A model generated the notes under the pieces. It did not search any database, was not told where the DNA came from, and worked only from the letters and a program-made list of their open reading frames with translations. This document shows positions 36,140 to 46,045 of a stretch of 64,000 bases of DNA, piece by piece. Origin of the DNA: Rufibacter psychrotolerans (GTDB taxonomy: Bacteria; Bacteroidota; Bacteroidia; Cytophagales; Hymenobacteraceae). The first letter of the stretch is position 1. Each line of letters opens with the position of its first letter. The stretch covers positions 372,001 to 436,000 of the forward strand of contig NZ_JAFFJV010000009.1 in the NCBI RefSeq assembly GCF_016924645.1, read 5' to 3'. The position numbers were made by a program, and so were the translations under genes.

Positions 36140-38101
36140 CCCCAAAATGAAGCTAACCTATTGCCCCTATTTATTAAAACAATGTTCAACTCTAACCCCA
36201 AAAAAATTATGAAAGATTTTACTCGGTTGATTCTCAGGTGTAGGATGCTCAGCATCTTCGTTATTTTATTAGGAATTGTCGCACAGGGCAGGGCCCAAAC
36301 GCCGGTGGCAGACAGCAAGGGAAGCGATTTCTGGCTTACGTTTCCGGGTAATTTCGGGGGGCAAAGTACGCTGACGCTGTTTATCACCGGGGAGGTAGGA
36401 ACCACCGGCGTGGTGTCTATTCCGGGCATGGGCTTTTCCACTAATTTCTCTGTTACGCCAGGGGAGATTACCTCAGTAGTTTTACCCACCGGGGCCCAAT
36501 TAATGGCTTCCAACAGCATTGAGAACAAAGGGATTCACGTTGTCTCCCAGCAGGAAGTGACGGTGTACGGCCTGAACCGGCAGCAATTTACCACCGATGC
36601 TTTCCTGGCGCTGCCCACCAATATTTTGGGCACGGAATACATCAACCTGGGGTACAAGAACGTAAACGTGGTCAATGCCACTCAGCTGGCAATAGTGGCC
36701 ACCGTGAACAATACCAGCGTCACCATCACCCCAACGGAGGCCACTGACGGGCATGCCATGGGGGTTCCTTACACCATCACGCTGAATCAGGGGCAGACCT
36801 ACTTGCTGCAGAACACCAGCCCGGCCCCAAGTGATCTGAGCGGAACCCTGATTTCGTCCAGTCAGCCGGTGGCGGTGTTCGGGAGCCACGGCTGCGCCAA
36901 CATCCCCGACGGCAACACGGTTGCGTGTGATTATATCGTAGAGCAGCTGCCCCCAAGCTCGGCGTGGGGCAAGGCGTTTGTCACCATCCCGCTGGCCACA
37001 AGAAGGGGCGGAGATACCTTTAGGTTCTTAGCATCAGAGGGGAATACTGTGGTGTCTATCAACGGCACGACGGTGGCCACCCTGGAAAGGGGCGAATACC
37101 ATGAGCAGATTGTGGCAACGGCAGCCCAGATAACCTCCACCAAACCCATTCTGGTGGCGCAATACTCCAACGGCACCTCCTTTGACGGGGTAACATCAGA
37201 TCCGTTCATGATGTTGATTCCGCCCTTTGAGCAGTTTTTAGGCAGTTACACGGTGGCCACCCCGGCCTCTGGGTTCAGGGTGAATTACATCAACGTAGTG
37301 GCCCCAACCGCGGGCATAGGGTCCATCAGGGTAGACGGCACGGTTATCCCGGCTTCGTCCTTCATGGCCATTGGAAGCAGCGGGTTTTCTGGGGCGCAGA
37401 TTCCGGTGGAAGCCGGTACGCATAACCTCACGGGCGGAAATTTCCCCTTTGGCGCCTTTGTGTACGGGTTTGATAACGCGGACTCCTACGGGTACCCGGG
37501 CGGACAGTCTCTGGCACCGGTGGCAACGGTACGGACCATTACCATTACCTTACAGGGCGGTTCTACCGCCACTACGGGCACCGAGCACTGCATGTTGGCC
37601 ACCGCCACAGACCAAAACAATAATCCAGTAGCTGGGGTTAGGGTAGATTTCAACATTACCGGGGCAAACGGTCAGACCGGTTTTGCCACCACCGGGGCTA
37701 ACGGACAAGCCAGGTTCTGCTACACGGGCACCAACCCCGGCACCGATAACATTGTGGCCTCTTCGGGCACGGTGAGCTCCACGGCGCAGATTACGTGGGT
37801 GACTGCCACCAAGAAAAGCCAGACCATTGCATTTGGCCCGCTGGCCAACAAAATGGTAGGTGATGCGCCATTCACCATCAGCGCCACCGCAACTTCGGGC
37901 TTGCCGGTGTCCTTCAGAATCGTGTCAGGGCCGGCCACCATCAGCGGCAATACCATCACGCTCACCGGCATGCAGGGCGAAGTGGTGGTAGAGGCTTCAC
38001 AAGCGGGCAATGACGAGTATGCTGCCGCAGAGCCTGTGATCCAGCGGTTCATGGTCACCGGAAACACTACTCCGGTAACCTGCGCCAACACCGGCGGCAT
38101 T

Positions 38102-38599
38102 ACCTATGAGATGTGGTCCAACGTGGCCTCACGTTTGGTAGAGATCCACCACCTGCCTTCCGGCACGGCGCCAACCAGCACCAGCACCATCTCCTCGTTC
38201 TCGGTGCCTGCCAACGTGGGCGACAACTACTTCGCCCGGGTGCGCGGCTACCTGTGCGTTCCGATGACGGGCAACTACCGCTTCCACCTGAGCGCCGACG
38301 ACCGGGCCGAGCTGTGGCTGAGCACCGACGAGGACCCGGCCAACAAAATGAGGGTGGCCTCGCTCAGGACCGCCACCGCGCCGGGCAACTACTCCACCTT
38401 CCCCACCCAGCAGTCGGGCACGGTGATGCTGGAGGCCGGCAAGCGCTACTACATCGAGGCGGTGATGCGCGAGTTCCGCTCCAAAGACCACATGACCGTG
38501 GCCTGGACCCGCCCCGACGGCACCATGGAGACCATCCCCGGCTCCAGCCTGGTGCCCTTCACCGGCATGCCGATGGCTTGCTCTGGAACGGGTGAAATC
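38102..38599 (+). repeat. Tandem PA14-coding repeat, unit 1 (498 bp, 166 codons)
   Basis: The unit begins at ACCTATGAGATGTGG and repeats in frame at 38600. From about 38198 on, the two units are nearly identical in nucleotides, suggesting recent duplication or gene conversion. Confidence 0.85.
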
Positions 38600-39054
38600 A
38601 CCTATGAGATGTGGGCTAACGTAGCCTCACGTTTAGTGGAGATCCACCACCTGCCTGCGGGCACGGCGCCCAGCAGCACCAGCACCATCTCCTCGTTCTC
38701 GGTGCCGGCCAACGTGGGCGACAACTACTTCGCGCGGGTGCGCGGCTACCTGTGCGTTCCGATGACGGGCAACTACCGCTTCCACCTGAGCGCCGACGAC
38801 CGGGCCGAGCTGTGGCTGAGCACCGACGAGGACCCGGCCAACAAAATGAGGGTGGCCTCGCTCAGGACCGCCACCGCTACTCCACCTTCCCCACCCAGCA
38901 GTCGGGCACGGTGATGCTGGAGGCCGGCAAGCGCTACTACATTGAGGCGGTGATGCGCGAGTTCCGCTCCAAAGACCACATGACCGTGGCCTGGACCCGC
39001 CCCGATGGCACCATGGAGACCATCCCCGGCTCCAGCCTGATTCCGTACACTGGC
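38600..39054 (+). repeat. Tandem PA14-coding repeat, unit 2 (10 bp shorter)
   Basis: Copy of unit 1 lacking GCCGGGCAAC after the string CCACCGC. The loss shifts the frame by -1 and breaks the gene. Confidence 0.85.
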
Positions 39055-39390
39055 GCTGACATGCTAGCCACCACCCAGGGCGCCGAACTTGCGGCACCTA
39101 AGGCATCGGAAGCAGCGTTCACGGCCAGCCCGAACCCCTTCACCGACCGGGTGACCATTGGGTTCACCGTGGAGAACGCCGGGGAGGTACAACTGGAAGT
39201 GTTCAACGTGCACGGCCAGCGGGTACAGGCGCTGCATTCGGGCAGAGCCGAAGCCGGGCAAGCCTACCAGTATGAGTTTGACGGCAGCAAGCATTCCAAC
39301 GGCGTTTACATCTGCCGCATCACGGTAGACGGCAAGACCACCATTAAGCGCCTGGTGCTGAACCGGTAAGTTGTCAGAAGCTAACCAGAA

Positions 39391-39421
39391 AAAAGGCTCC
39401 CTGCTGCAGGGAGCCTTTTTT
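39391..39421 (+). terminator. Intrinsic terminator
   Basis: AAAAGGCTCCCTG and CAGGGAGCCTTTTTT form a strong stem followed by a T run, 20 bases after the end of the T9SS gene. Confidence 0.85.
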
Positions 39422-39594
39422 GTTGTATTCTTGTAAAAAGAGGCCCAAAACAGGTCTTAATGGAAACCCAGGAAAGAATGCGTGGCTGCCAGTGAATCAC
39501 TTGGGGCCGGAATCTGTTTACCCTACAGCGAGCAGATGCTGCCAGAGTAGAAGGAGAGTAGTTTTCAGCCTGTTTTGGGCCAAACAGATAAAAA

Positions 39595-39771
39595 ATGACG
39601 GAAGAAGAGTTTGATGCGAATTACGTGGAGGCCCTGGACGCGGTGCTGGAGGCAATGGCCGAAAACAAGGAAATTGACCCCGGCAAGTTCTACAGCATGA
39701 CCTACATTCTGGAGAACCTAAGGTTTTTCAGTCCGGTGATCTACGGCGTGCTCCAGGAAGCAAAGAAGTAA
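39595..39771 (+). CDS. Small acidic protein (58 aa)
   Basis: The ATG at 39595 follows an A-rich stretch (GATAAAAA) of the kind that replaces a Shine-Dalgarno in Bacteroidota. The 58-aa product (MTEEEFDANYVEALDAVLEA, ending GVLQEAKK) is acidic and helical. A strong terminator begins 24 bases after its TAA, which makes a short independent gene likely. The function is unknown. Confidence 0.6.
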   Translation: MTEEEFDANYVEALDAVLEAMAENKEIDPGKFYSMTYILENLRFFSPVIYGVLQEAKK

Positions 39772-39794
39772 CGGCTCTAAGAAAGCGCTAAGAC

Positions 39795-39862
39795 AAAAGC
39801 CTACTCCCTCTTCAACCATTGCCTTGCCCTAAGGTGATGGTTAAAGAGGGAGTAGGCTTTTT
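39795..39862. terminator. Long-stem intrinsic terminator
   Basis: AAAAGCCTACTCCCTCTT pairs with AAGAGGGAGTAGGCTTTTT across a 30-base loop region that itself can pair (CAACCATTGCC/GGTGATGGTT). It likely ends the 58-aa gene and may work on both strands. Confidence 0.8.
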
Positions 39863-39890
39863 GGGTTTTCTATGGAGGAAGATTAGGATC

Positions 39891-39927
39891 CTTTTGGGGC
39901 CACTTTTCAGAAAACAGCCCGGAAACA
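39891..39927. repeat. Dispersed hairpin repeat copy
   Basis: CTTTTGGGGCCACTTTTC and GAAAACAGCCCGGAAAC form the arms of this copy 3' of the spl-like gene. Confidence 0.55.
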
Positions 39928-40160
39928 CAAGCTTCCCAAAAGACTCAAACGAATGCTGTTCGCCAGAGGCAAAATAGAAAACCGGATCAGCTTAGGAGAG
40001 GCGAAGCAAAAACTATCTCTTAGCGATTTTACCAAATTTTCAGGATTTCAGGCCCGAAACAGAGGCAAGGCCAGGCAGCAGAGTGCTGGGAAGTTTGCCG
40101 CCGAGCCTTGCCGCTGAGGGATGTCAAAACTGTAGTGCACCATCTATCCGCCCGCTGGCC

Positions 40161-41243
40161 TTAAGTCCAGTACAGGATGGGGGCCTGGGGGAAGCGGGCT
40201 TTAAGTTGGGCGTAGAAGAAGCTGCGGAGCTGGCCCATGGTAGAGGCATCATACACGTACTTCTTGCCCCCGAACTTGTTGAACTTCATAGACCGGTTGG
40301 TCTCGTCAAAGTCAATGAGGGTGTTGGGGTACCATTCCTGCAGCAGCGCTTTAGACCCGGGAGTGAACCGGTGGCTGATCAACTCAAACGTGATAGCACA
40401 GGGAAAATCCAGGGTCTGCGCCAGTCGGTCCAGCAGGTGAGTGTATTGCTCCTCCCAGTCGGGGATGGCCATGATGGGGGCAATCACCAGCCCTACCTTG
40501 TACCCGCCGCCACCCGCTGCCTGGGGCAAGGCCAGTTTCCGGATGGCTGCCAGGCGGGCTTCCAGAGAGGCCGTGCCGCCTTCCATCCGGCGGGAGATAA
40601 AATCGGCGTTCAGGCTGATTCTGGGGTGCGTGTGGCCGTGGTGGGGCAGCGAGAGGAGGCCGTCTACCTGGTCAAACTTAGAGACCCAGCGCAGGTGCAT
40701 GTCTTCCTGCTCCCCAAAGAACCGGATGGTCTCGACCAGGCTGCCGGTCAGGTGCTCAATCCCCAGCGGGTCGGTATAGCAGCTGGCCTCAAACGTGGTG
40801 GGCTGGCCCGGTCTGCGGTACTGGGTGAGGTTCTGCAAAATGGTGGGCAGATTGGCGAAGGCCCTGATCACGGGTGGTCCCTGCAGGCTGCCGGCCAGGT
40901 AACAGTACTGGCAGTGCGCGGGGCAGCCTTCGGCCAGGTGAAACTGGTAGTCGGCCGAGGGCGGAATGGGTTGCAGTTTGAGGGCGCTGGGAGGGGCGGT
41001 CACAATGGCCAGAGTGCTTTTGGCCTTACGGTAGGTCTCCCGCTCGTCTTCCCCGCGCAAGCCGGTGATGCGGTTCTGCTTGAGTTCCTGCACCGGCAAG
41101 CCCAGGGCCTGCACGCGCTCGTACATCTGCCTGCCCCAGGGTTCGTCCAGGGCCGCCGGGGTGATGAGCACCTGTTTGGGCATCCAGCGTTTGGCCGAAC
41201 GCAGTTGGGGTACAGCCGCTATATTTTCCTTCACTAGTTCCAT
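40161..41243 (-). CDS. Spore photoproduct lyase-family radical SAM protein (A)
   Basis: The 360-aa protein has the SPL-type radical SAM motif 'CPAHCQYCYLAGSLQGPP' (CX3CX2C) and follows SplB in overall layout ('ASCYTDPLGIEHLTGSLVET', 'PRISLNADFISRRMEGGTAS', 'FELISHRFTPGSKALLQEWY'). True SPL reverses the thymine dimer formed in dormant spores. This bacterium does not sporulate, so the protein may repair another UV lesion or have a different substrate. It is divergent from a second SPL-like gene, with shared regulatory space at 41244-41445. Confidence 0.8.
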   Translation of the reverse strand: MELVKENIAAVPQLRSAKRWMPKQVLITPAALDEPWGRQMYERVQALGLPVQELKQNRITGLRGEDERETYRKAKSTLAIVTAPPSALKLQPIPPSADYQFHLAEGCPAHCQYCYLAGSLQGPPVIRAFANLPTILQNLTQYRRPGQPTTFEASCYTDPLGIEHLTGSLVETIRFFGEQEDMHLRWVSKFDQVDGLLSLPHHGHTHPRISLNADFISRRMEGGTASLEARLAAIRKLALPQAAGGGGYKVGLVIAPIMAIPDWEEQYTHLLDRLAQTLDFPCAITFELISHRFTPGSKALLQEWYPNTLIDFDETNRSMKFNKFGGKKYVYDASTMGQLRSFFYAQLKARFPQAPILYWT

Positions 41244-41247
41244 GTGT

Positions 41248-41284
41248 CTGTTTTGGGGTTATTTTGCAGAAACCGGCCCGAAAA
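41248..41284. repeat. Dispersed hairpin repeat copy
   Basis: CTGTTTTGGGGTTATTTTGC and GAAACCGGCCCGAAAAC form the arms. It lies in the shared promoter region of the two divergent SPL-like genes. Confidence 0.5.
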
Positions 41285-41445
41285 CCCGATGGGGATTCTG
41301 GTTGTTTCTGCTAGTGTAAGAACATGCCCAGGCTTGGTATAATTCAAAACGAAGCCTTTGTTTTGGTTTGTATGTAGCTGATGCTCAGTGTTTTGTATAA
41401 GTATTTTGTTGAACCAAGCCTGCTGGAGAACTGTTGAAAAAGGGT

Positions 41446-42477
41446 ATGCAGACATTTGATCCTTCCATTATTCTATACACGCCAGACGCCCTGAATGCGC
41501 GCGGGAAACAGGCCTTGCTGGCCTACCCACAGGCGGCGCAGCAGGAGATTAAACAGCACAACCGGCTGCCTGCCCTGGAGGGCAACCATTACCAGATCAA
41601 GTCAAATGCCCTGGTGCTGGGCCGGTTGAAGACGCTGGTGTGCAGGGAGAGCGGCCGAAGCTCAGACTTTATTGCGCCCAGCCTGGCCAACGGGTGCATG
41701 GGGGCCTGCGCCTACTGCTACGTAGACCGCAACAAGGCCGTGAACCCCATCACCTTGTTCACCAACACCGAGGAGATCCTGCGGGCCGTGGACAAGCACG
41801 TGCACCAGCAAGCCTGGCCCAAAGTTCCCAACCAGACGCACGCCCGCTTTTATACCTATGACATTGGGTGTAACTCAGACGTGTCAGTAGATGCCTCTAT
41901 CTCTGACAGCGTGCAGACGGCGGTGGCGTTCTTCCGGGAGCACCCCAAAGCGTTTGCTACGTTTGCCACCAAATTTGTGAACCCAGAGCTGCTCACCTAT
42001 GACCCGCAGGGCAAAACCCGCATCAGGTTCAGCCTGCTGCCCAAGAGGGTGAGCAAACTGGTAGACGTGCGCACCGACAGTTTGGAGAAGCGCCTGGCCG
42101 CCATTGCAGACTTCTACCAGGCCGGGTATGAAGTGCACGTTAACTTTTCACCGGTGATTGTCTACAAAGGCTGGCTGGACGATTACCGCGAGCTCTTTGA
42201 GCAGCTCAACCAGGTAGTGCCCCCTCAACTCAAGCAGACCATGGACTGTGAGGTCATCTTCCTCACCCACAACCAAGGGCAGCACGAGCTTAACCTGGCC
42301 ATCAACCCCCGGGCCGAGGAATTGATCTGGGCACCAAACATCCAGGAAACCAAGCAAAGCCAGTTTGGCGGCATCAACGTGCGGTACCAGTACCAACGAA
42401 AGGCCGTCTGGATCCATGAGTTTAGGCAATTGCAGCAAGAGGTGATTCCGTGGTGCACCATCCGGTATATCTTTTAA
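41446..42477 (+). CDS. Spore photoproduct lyase-family radical SAM protein (B)
   Basis: The start is placed at ATG 41446 (MQTFDPSIILYTPDALNARG); the in-frame TTG at 41434 is unnecessary. The 343-aa protein has 'NGCMGACAYCYVDRNKAVNP' with the CX3CX2C cluster motif and SPL-like features ('TYDIGCNSDVSVDASISDSV', 'FATFATKFVNPELLTY'). It is a diverged paralogue of the gene on the other side of the 200-base divergent gap. Radical SAM chemistry is secure; the DNA-repair role is inferred from the family. A terminator follows at once. Confidence 0.78.
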   Translation: MQTFDPSIILYTPDALNARGKQALLAYPQAAQQEIKQHNRLPALEGNHYQIKSNALVLGRLKTLVCRESGRSSDFIAPSLANGCMGACAYCYVDRNKAVNPITLFTNTEEILRAVDKHVHQQAWPKVPNQTHARFYTYDIGCNSDVSVDASISDSVQTAVAFFREHPKAFATFATKFVNPELLTYDPQGKTRIRFSLLPKRVSKLVDVRTDSLEKRLAAIADFYQAGYEVHVNFSPVIVYKGWLDDYRELFEQLNQVVPPQLKQTMDCEVIFLTHNQGQHELNLAINPRAEELIWAPNIQETKQSQFGGINVRYQYQRKAVWIHEFRQLQQEVIPWCTIRYIF

Positions 42478-42490
42478 GAAATCCGTTATA

Positions 42491-42533
42491 AAAAGAAGCC
42501 CTTGCCAGGTACCCGGCGGGGCTTCTTTTTTTG
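42491..42533 (+). terminator. Intrinsic terminator
   Basis: AAAAGAAGCCC pairs with GGGCTTCTTTTTTT, ending in a seven-T run, 14 bases after the SPL-like gene stop. Confidence 0.85.
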
Positions 42534-42594
42534 GGCTGACCAACCTGCTCCTGAGAAACACGTTTCTTTACCCAAACCCAACCCAACAACCACT

Positions 42595-43632
42595 ATGGAA
42601 TATAGACAACTAGGGGCCTCGGGGCTGCAGGTACCGGTGCTTAGCTTCGGCACGGCCACCTTCGGGGGTGGTACTGAGTTCTTCAAAGCCTGGGGCAGCA
42701 CCCAGGTAGAGGAAGCCACCCGCCTGGTAGACCTGTGCCTGGACGCCGGGGTAACCTTCTTTGACACCGCCGATATTTACTCCCAGGGCATGGCCGAGGA
42801 AATCCTGGGCAAGGCCCTGGCCGGGCGCCGGCACCAGGCGCTCATCTCCACCAAAGGAACCTTTCCGTTCGGCCAGGGACCCAACAACCAGGGCTCATCT
42901 CGTTTCCATTTGCTCCGGCAAGTGGAAGGCAGCCTCAAGCGCCTGAACACCGACTACCTGGATATCTACCACATGCACGGCTTTGACGGCAACACGCCCA
43001 TGGAGGAGACCCTGCGCACCCTGGATGACCTGGTGCAAAGCGGCAAGATCCGCTACATTGCGGCCTCCAACTTCTCTGGTTGGCACCTGATGAAGTCTCT
43101 GTCCCTCTCTGAAAAATACGGCTGGAACCGCTACATCGCCCACCAGGTCTACTATTCCCTCGCCAACCGCGAGTACGAGTGGGAACTGATGCCCCTGGGT
43201 CTGGACCAGAACGTGGGAGCCATTGTCTGGTCGCCGCTGGCCGCGGGCAGGCTGGGAGGCAAGTACCGCCGAAACCAGCCCCTGCCCCCCGACAGCCGCG
43301 TGGCGCAGGGCGGCAGTCCCGTGCCGGAAGCCGTAGTGAACGAAGAAGTGTTTTACCGCACCATTGATGTGCTGGACGAAGTAGCCGAGGAAACCGGCAA
43401 GACAGTGGCCCAGGTAGCCTTGAACTGGTTGCTGCAACGGCCCACCGTGACCAACATTATCATTGGAGCCCGCAACGAAGAGCAGCTAAAGCAAAACCTG
43501 GGAGCCGTGGGCTGGAACCTGACCACCGACCAGGTAAAGCGCCTGGATGCCGCCAGCGAAGTGCCGCCCGTTTACCCGTACTGGCACCAACGGCAGAACA
43601 CCAAGTTAAACCCCCTGCCGAAGTTCTATTAA
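42595..43632 (+). CDS. Aldo/keto reductase
   Basis: The ATG at 42595 (MEYRQLGASGLQVPVLSFGT) gives the canonical AKR start. The 345-aa NADPH-dependent reductase has Asp and Tyr of the catalytic tetrad in 'FFDTADIYSQGMAEEILGKA', a Lys in 'HQALISTKGTF' and a His in 'DYLDIYHMHGFDG', with the C-terminal cofactor-binding 'NIIIGARNEEQLKQNLGAVG'. The substrate is probably a small sugar or carbonyl compound. It is monocistronic and lies between a terminator and a convergent glycosyltransferase gene. Confidence 0.93.
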   Translation: MEYRQLGASGLQVPVLSFGTATFGGGTEFFKAWGSTQVEEATRLVDLCLDAGVTFFDTADIYSQGMAEEILGKALAGRRHQALISTKGTFPFGQGPNNQGSSRFHLLRQVEGSLKRLNTDYLDIYHMHGFDGNTPMEETLRTLDDLVQSGKIRYIAASNFSGWHLMKSLSLSEKYGWNRYIAHQVYYSLANREYEWELMPLGLDQNVGAIVWSPLAAGRLGGKYRRNQPLPPDSRVAQGGSPVPEAVVNEEVFYRTIDVLDEVAEETGKTVAQVALNWLLQRPTVTNIIIGARNEEQLKQNLGAVGWNLTTDQVKRLDAASEVPPVYPYWHQRQNTKLNPLPKFY

Positions 43633-43802
43633 CCAGTTATCGGGAAATCAGTCGTAGTCCATCCTTCTGCTGATGCCACAGCGCCTTTCCCAAATGGGAG
43701 AGGCGTTGTGCTTGTTCAGGAGTTGGTTCTGTATTGCGTCGCTCAAAAAGAATCAGAAAGTTCTGCTCCTTGATCCTGAAATACAGTCTTTAGTAGTGCT
43801 TG

Positions 43803-45143
43803 TCATGCCTTCTCAACTTTGGCCGAGAAGGCGGCTTGGGGAATGGGGGGCAAGGGAGCAGTCTGGTTTTCTGGGGTGAGCTGCAGGAGGCGTTCTATGG
43901 CGTCGGCGGCCGTTTTCAGGCCGTTTTCCTGTTTTACCGCCTGCGCTACCTGGGTGGCTCTGGCTTGGCACGCGGCATCGGACTGGAGGGCCTTGATGGC
44001 CCGGCGCAGCTTGCGGGCGCTTACGTCCTGCAGGGCAATGCCTCGGGCAATGCCCAGGCGTTGGGCGCGCTCTAGGTTGTCATGCTGGTCGTTGCACTCG
44101 GGCAGAATGATCATCGGCTTGCCGCCGGCCATGGCCTGACCCGTGGTGCCAATGCCGCCCTGGTGCACAATGCAGCACGCGTGCGGAAACAGCTGGGAAT
44201 AGGGGGCATACGCGTCAAACAACACCTTGGGGGTGCTCAGGTCTTTGTACTTCTGGAAGTTGGCCTCGCCGGTTAAGATCACGGAACGGTGGCTTAGCCG
44301 TTGGGCTACCCGGTGGAAAAGGTCGAAAAGGGCCTGGTGCTTCATGACGCTGTTAGAGCCCAGCGTGAACACCACCGGGGCCGGGCCGCTCTCTAAAAAC
44401 GCTTTCAGCCGGGGCGATAGCTCCTGGTGCCCGAGGCTCTGGTCATGCCAGACAAAGCCCGTGATCTGGGAATTGGGCGGGAAGTCGGGCTGCACCTCGC
44501 CCAGGAGCCGGGAGTACAGGCCCAGGTTCAGGAACGCTGAGGTGGCCCCGTTGGTCAGGGGGTTGGTTTCCTCCCAAATGCCTTCGCGCCGTTTCAGGTC
44601 CTGCACCGGCTGGGTCCATTTCTGGGTAACCCTGAAAATCTCCCTGAACACAAACCGGTTCACTTCGGGGCCAAACCGGTACGCGTACTTCATAAATTCC
44701 ATGGTGGGAATTACCGGCGGATCGTACACCGACCAGAAGGTCATGGGCGACAGCATGACCGAGGCCCAGGGTTTCCCCAGCTTTTTGGCGCAGAGAGGGG
44801 CAAAGTAGGAGAGGATGCCGCTAATGATCAGGTCGGCGGAGGTGGCCACTTGCAGAAAGGTGCGGTAGCTGGGCTCCACCGCCGGAAAGATGATGTCCCG
44901 GTGGAAGCGCTCCGGGCCCCGCTTCGGGTCCAGCACGGTCTGGATGATGGTTGGGTTGTGCGGGTCCAGGTTGGGCCAGACCTCGTGGAACCGGAGGCCG
45001 TGTTTCTCAATGTAAGGCTTGAAATAGTGGGAGGTGGAAAAGCTGATCTCGTGTCCGCGCCGCTTTAGTTCCAGGGCCAGGCCCAGCATCGGGTTAATAT
45101 CACCCAGCGTACCCAGGGTGGTCATCGCTATCTTTTTCCCCAT
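43803..45143 (-). CDS. MGT/UGT-like glycosyltransferase (GT1 family)
   Basis: The 446-aa protein has the GT-B fold signs of macrolide/sterol/rhamnosyl glycosyltransferases: 'LGTLGDINPMLGLALELKRR' at the start and the donor-binding block 'CIVHQGGIGTTGQAMAGGKP' followed by 'IILPECNDQHDNLERAQRLG'. These enzymes move a sugar from an activated nucleotide donor to a lipid or small molecule in the cytosol. The acceptor is unknown. It is a single gene, convergent with the aldo/keto reductase. Confidence 0.85.
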   Translation of the reverse strand: MGKKIAMTTLGTLGDINPMLGLALELKRRGHEISFSTSHYFKPYIEKHGLRFHEVWPNLDPHNPTIIQTVLDPKRGPERFHRDIIFPAVEPSYRTFLQVATSADLIISGILSYFAPLCAKKLGKPWASVMLSPMTFWSVYDPPVIPTMEFMKYAYRFGPEVNRFVFREIFRVTQKWTQPVQDLKRREGIWEETNPLTNGATSAFLNLGLYSRLLGEVQPDFPPNSQITGFVWHDQSLGHQELSPRLKAFLESGPAPVVFTLGSNSVMKHQALFDLFHRVAQRLSHRSVILTGEANFQKYKDLSTPKVLFDAYAPYSQLFPHACCIVHQGGIGTTGQAMAGGKPMIILPECNDQHDNLERAQRLGIARGIALQDVSARKLRRAIKALQSDAACQARATQVAQAVKQENGLKTAADAIERLLQLTPENQTAPLPPIPQAAFSAKVEKA

Positions 45144-45610
45144 TACGGCTCTTTTCTGGCAGGTGGCTTTGGTGGCCTGGCTTTGAAAGCGCGCAGGCCT
45201 GGGTTCATGCAGGAACCTTCCCCAGCAAACGGCATTCGGGCCAAGGTTGTTACCTCACCAGAGCGGGAGCCTGATGTCTAACCTTCTCACCCTTAACCGC
45301 GGAGCGGCGAGGGAGTTTAGGGTTGCGTAGTTTTTAGTGAGTACCACCGGCGCACCAGGTTTTAGGGGTGATTTCCGGAAAAAGGGCCAAAAACGCCGAA
45401 GCAGTCTACAGCCAAGCCTAAGCCACAAGCTGCCCTCTCGTTCTCTGTGGTTGTGTGGGTAGCAGTTCAAGGTAAGTTGTGCCTGTAACGCACCAATGCC
45501 CCGTGGTTGCTGGCGGATGGGGGCGTAGCAGGCATTTTTCAAATCTCTTCAGGCAGAAGTTTGCTACTGCTTCAATCTGCCTATCTTTGACGTAGACCTA
45601 CTACAAGCCC
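45144..45610. other. Intergenic region between divergent genes
   Basis: The gap holds an imperfect hairpin repeat copy at 45359-45395 (TTTTAGGGGTGATTTCCGG, then AAAAAGGGCCAAAAACG) and the cupin gene promoter (45560-45589). No ORF of interest is present. Confidence 0.5.
45560..45589 (+). promoter_or_regulatory. Predicted Bacteroidota sigma-A promoter for the cupin gene
   Basis: TTTG (45560-45563) and TATCTTTG (45582-45589), with an 18-base spacer, match the consensus. Transcription would start near 45595, about 16 bases before the ATG. Confidence 0.6.
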
Positions 45611-46045
45611 ATGAAAACCAGATTATTTCCTGCATTTGCCCTTACCCTCCTGTTCGGCTTCGCCGCCCCTTTGTATGCGCAGGAGAAAGCGCCTGCGCCC
45701 AAAGGATATGTGCTGGAGCAGGACGCGCAGGTGGCTAAAAAGCAAGCCGGTCCGCACAAAGGAGGAGGGGAGACCGTTGCCTACAGTTTCTTTGAGGGCG
45801 TGCCCAATTTTAAGACTGCTTTCCGGAAAAGAGTCCTGAAACCCGGTGCCTCCATTGGGTATCACCTGCAGAAAGAAGACGAAATATACTACATCCTGAG
45901 CGGCACCGGCCAGATGCAGATGAACGGGACAACCTTCCCGGTAAAACCCGGCGACGCCATCCTTACCCGGCCCGGAAGTTCGCACGGACTCTCCCCAGAC
46001 AAAGACACGGAGCTAACCCTGCTCATTGTTTACGAGAAGAAGTAA
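45611..46045 (+). CDS. Exported single-domain cupin protein
   Basis: The 144-aa protein has a signal peptide (residues 1-22, ending PLYAQ) and a cupin_2 domain ('[20 protein letters not shown]' with GTGQMQMNG, then '[20 protein letters not shown]') with candidate metal ligands His, Glu and a later His. Such periplasmic cupins are often metal-dependent isomerases, binding proteins or enzymes of unknown substrate. It has its own promoter and lies next to the CRISPR array, but nothing links it to CRISPR function. Confidence 0.82.
   Translation: MKTRLFPAFALTLLFGFAAPLYAQEKAPAPKGYVLEQDAQVAKKQAGPHKGGGETVAYSFFEGVPNFKTAFRKRVLKPGASIGYHLQKEDEIYYILSGTGQMQMNGTTFPVKPGDAILTRPGSSHGLSPDKDTELTLLIVYEKK

Larger units (their letters stand above)
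36209..39369 (+). pseudogene. IgGFc-binding-like, tandem PA14, T9SS surface protein, frameshifted
   Basis: The start at ATG 36209 (MKDFTRLILRCRMLSIFVIL) gives a normal signal peptide ending GRAQ. Then come an IgGFc-binding-like N-terminal domain ('SDFWLTFPGNFGGQSTLTLF', 'VAVFGSHGCANIPDGNTVAC'), an Ig-like Big domain, two tandem PA14 modules and a T9SS type A sorting domain ('ASPNPFTDRVTIGFTVENAG', 'SNGVYICRITVDGKTTIKRL'). Frame 1 ends prematurely at 38914. The frame resumes because the second PA14 copy lacks 10 bases that are present in the first (after CCACCGC at 38877). As it stands, translation would lose the sorting signal and the protein would not be attached to the surface. The rest of the coding potential is intact, so the lesion is recent or an assembly artefact. 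Confidence 0.85.
39772..40160. other. Intergenic region with a terminator and hairpin repeat
   Basis: The gap holds a long intrinsic terminator (39795-39862) and a dispersed hairpin copy (39891-39927), with a weaker half copy near 40038-40062. No gene is seen. Confidence 0.55.
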
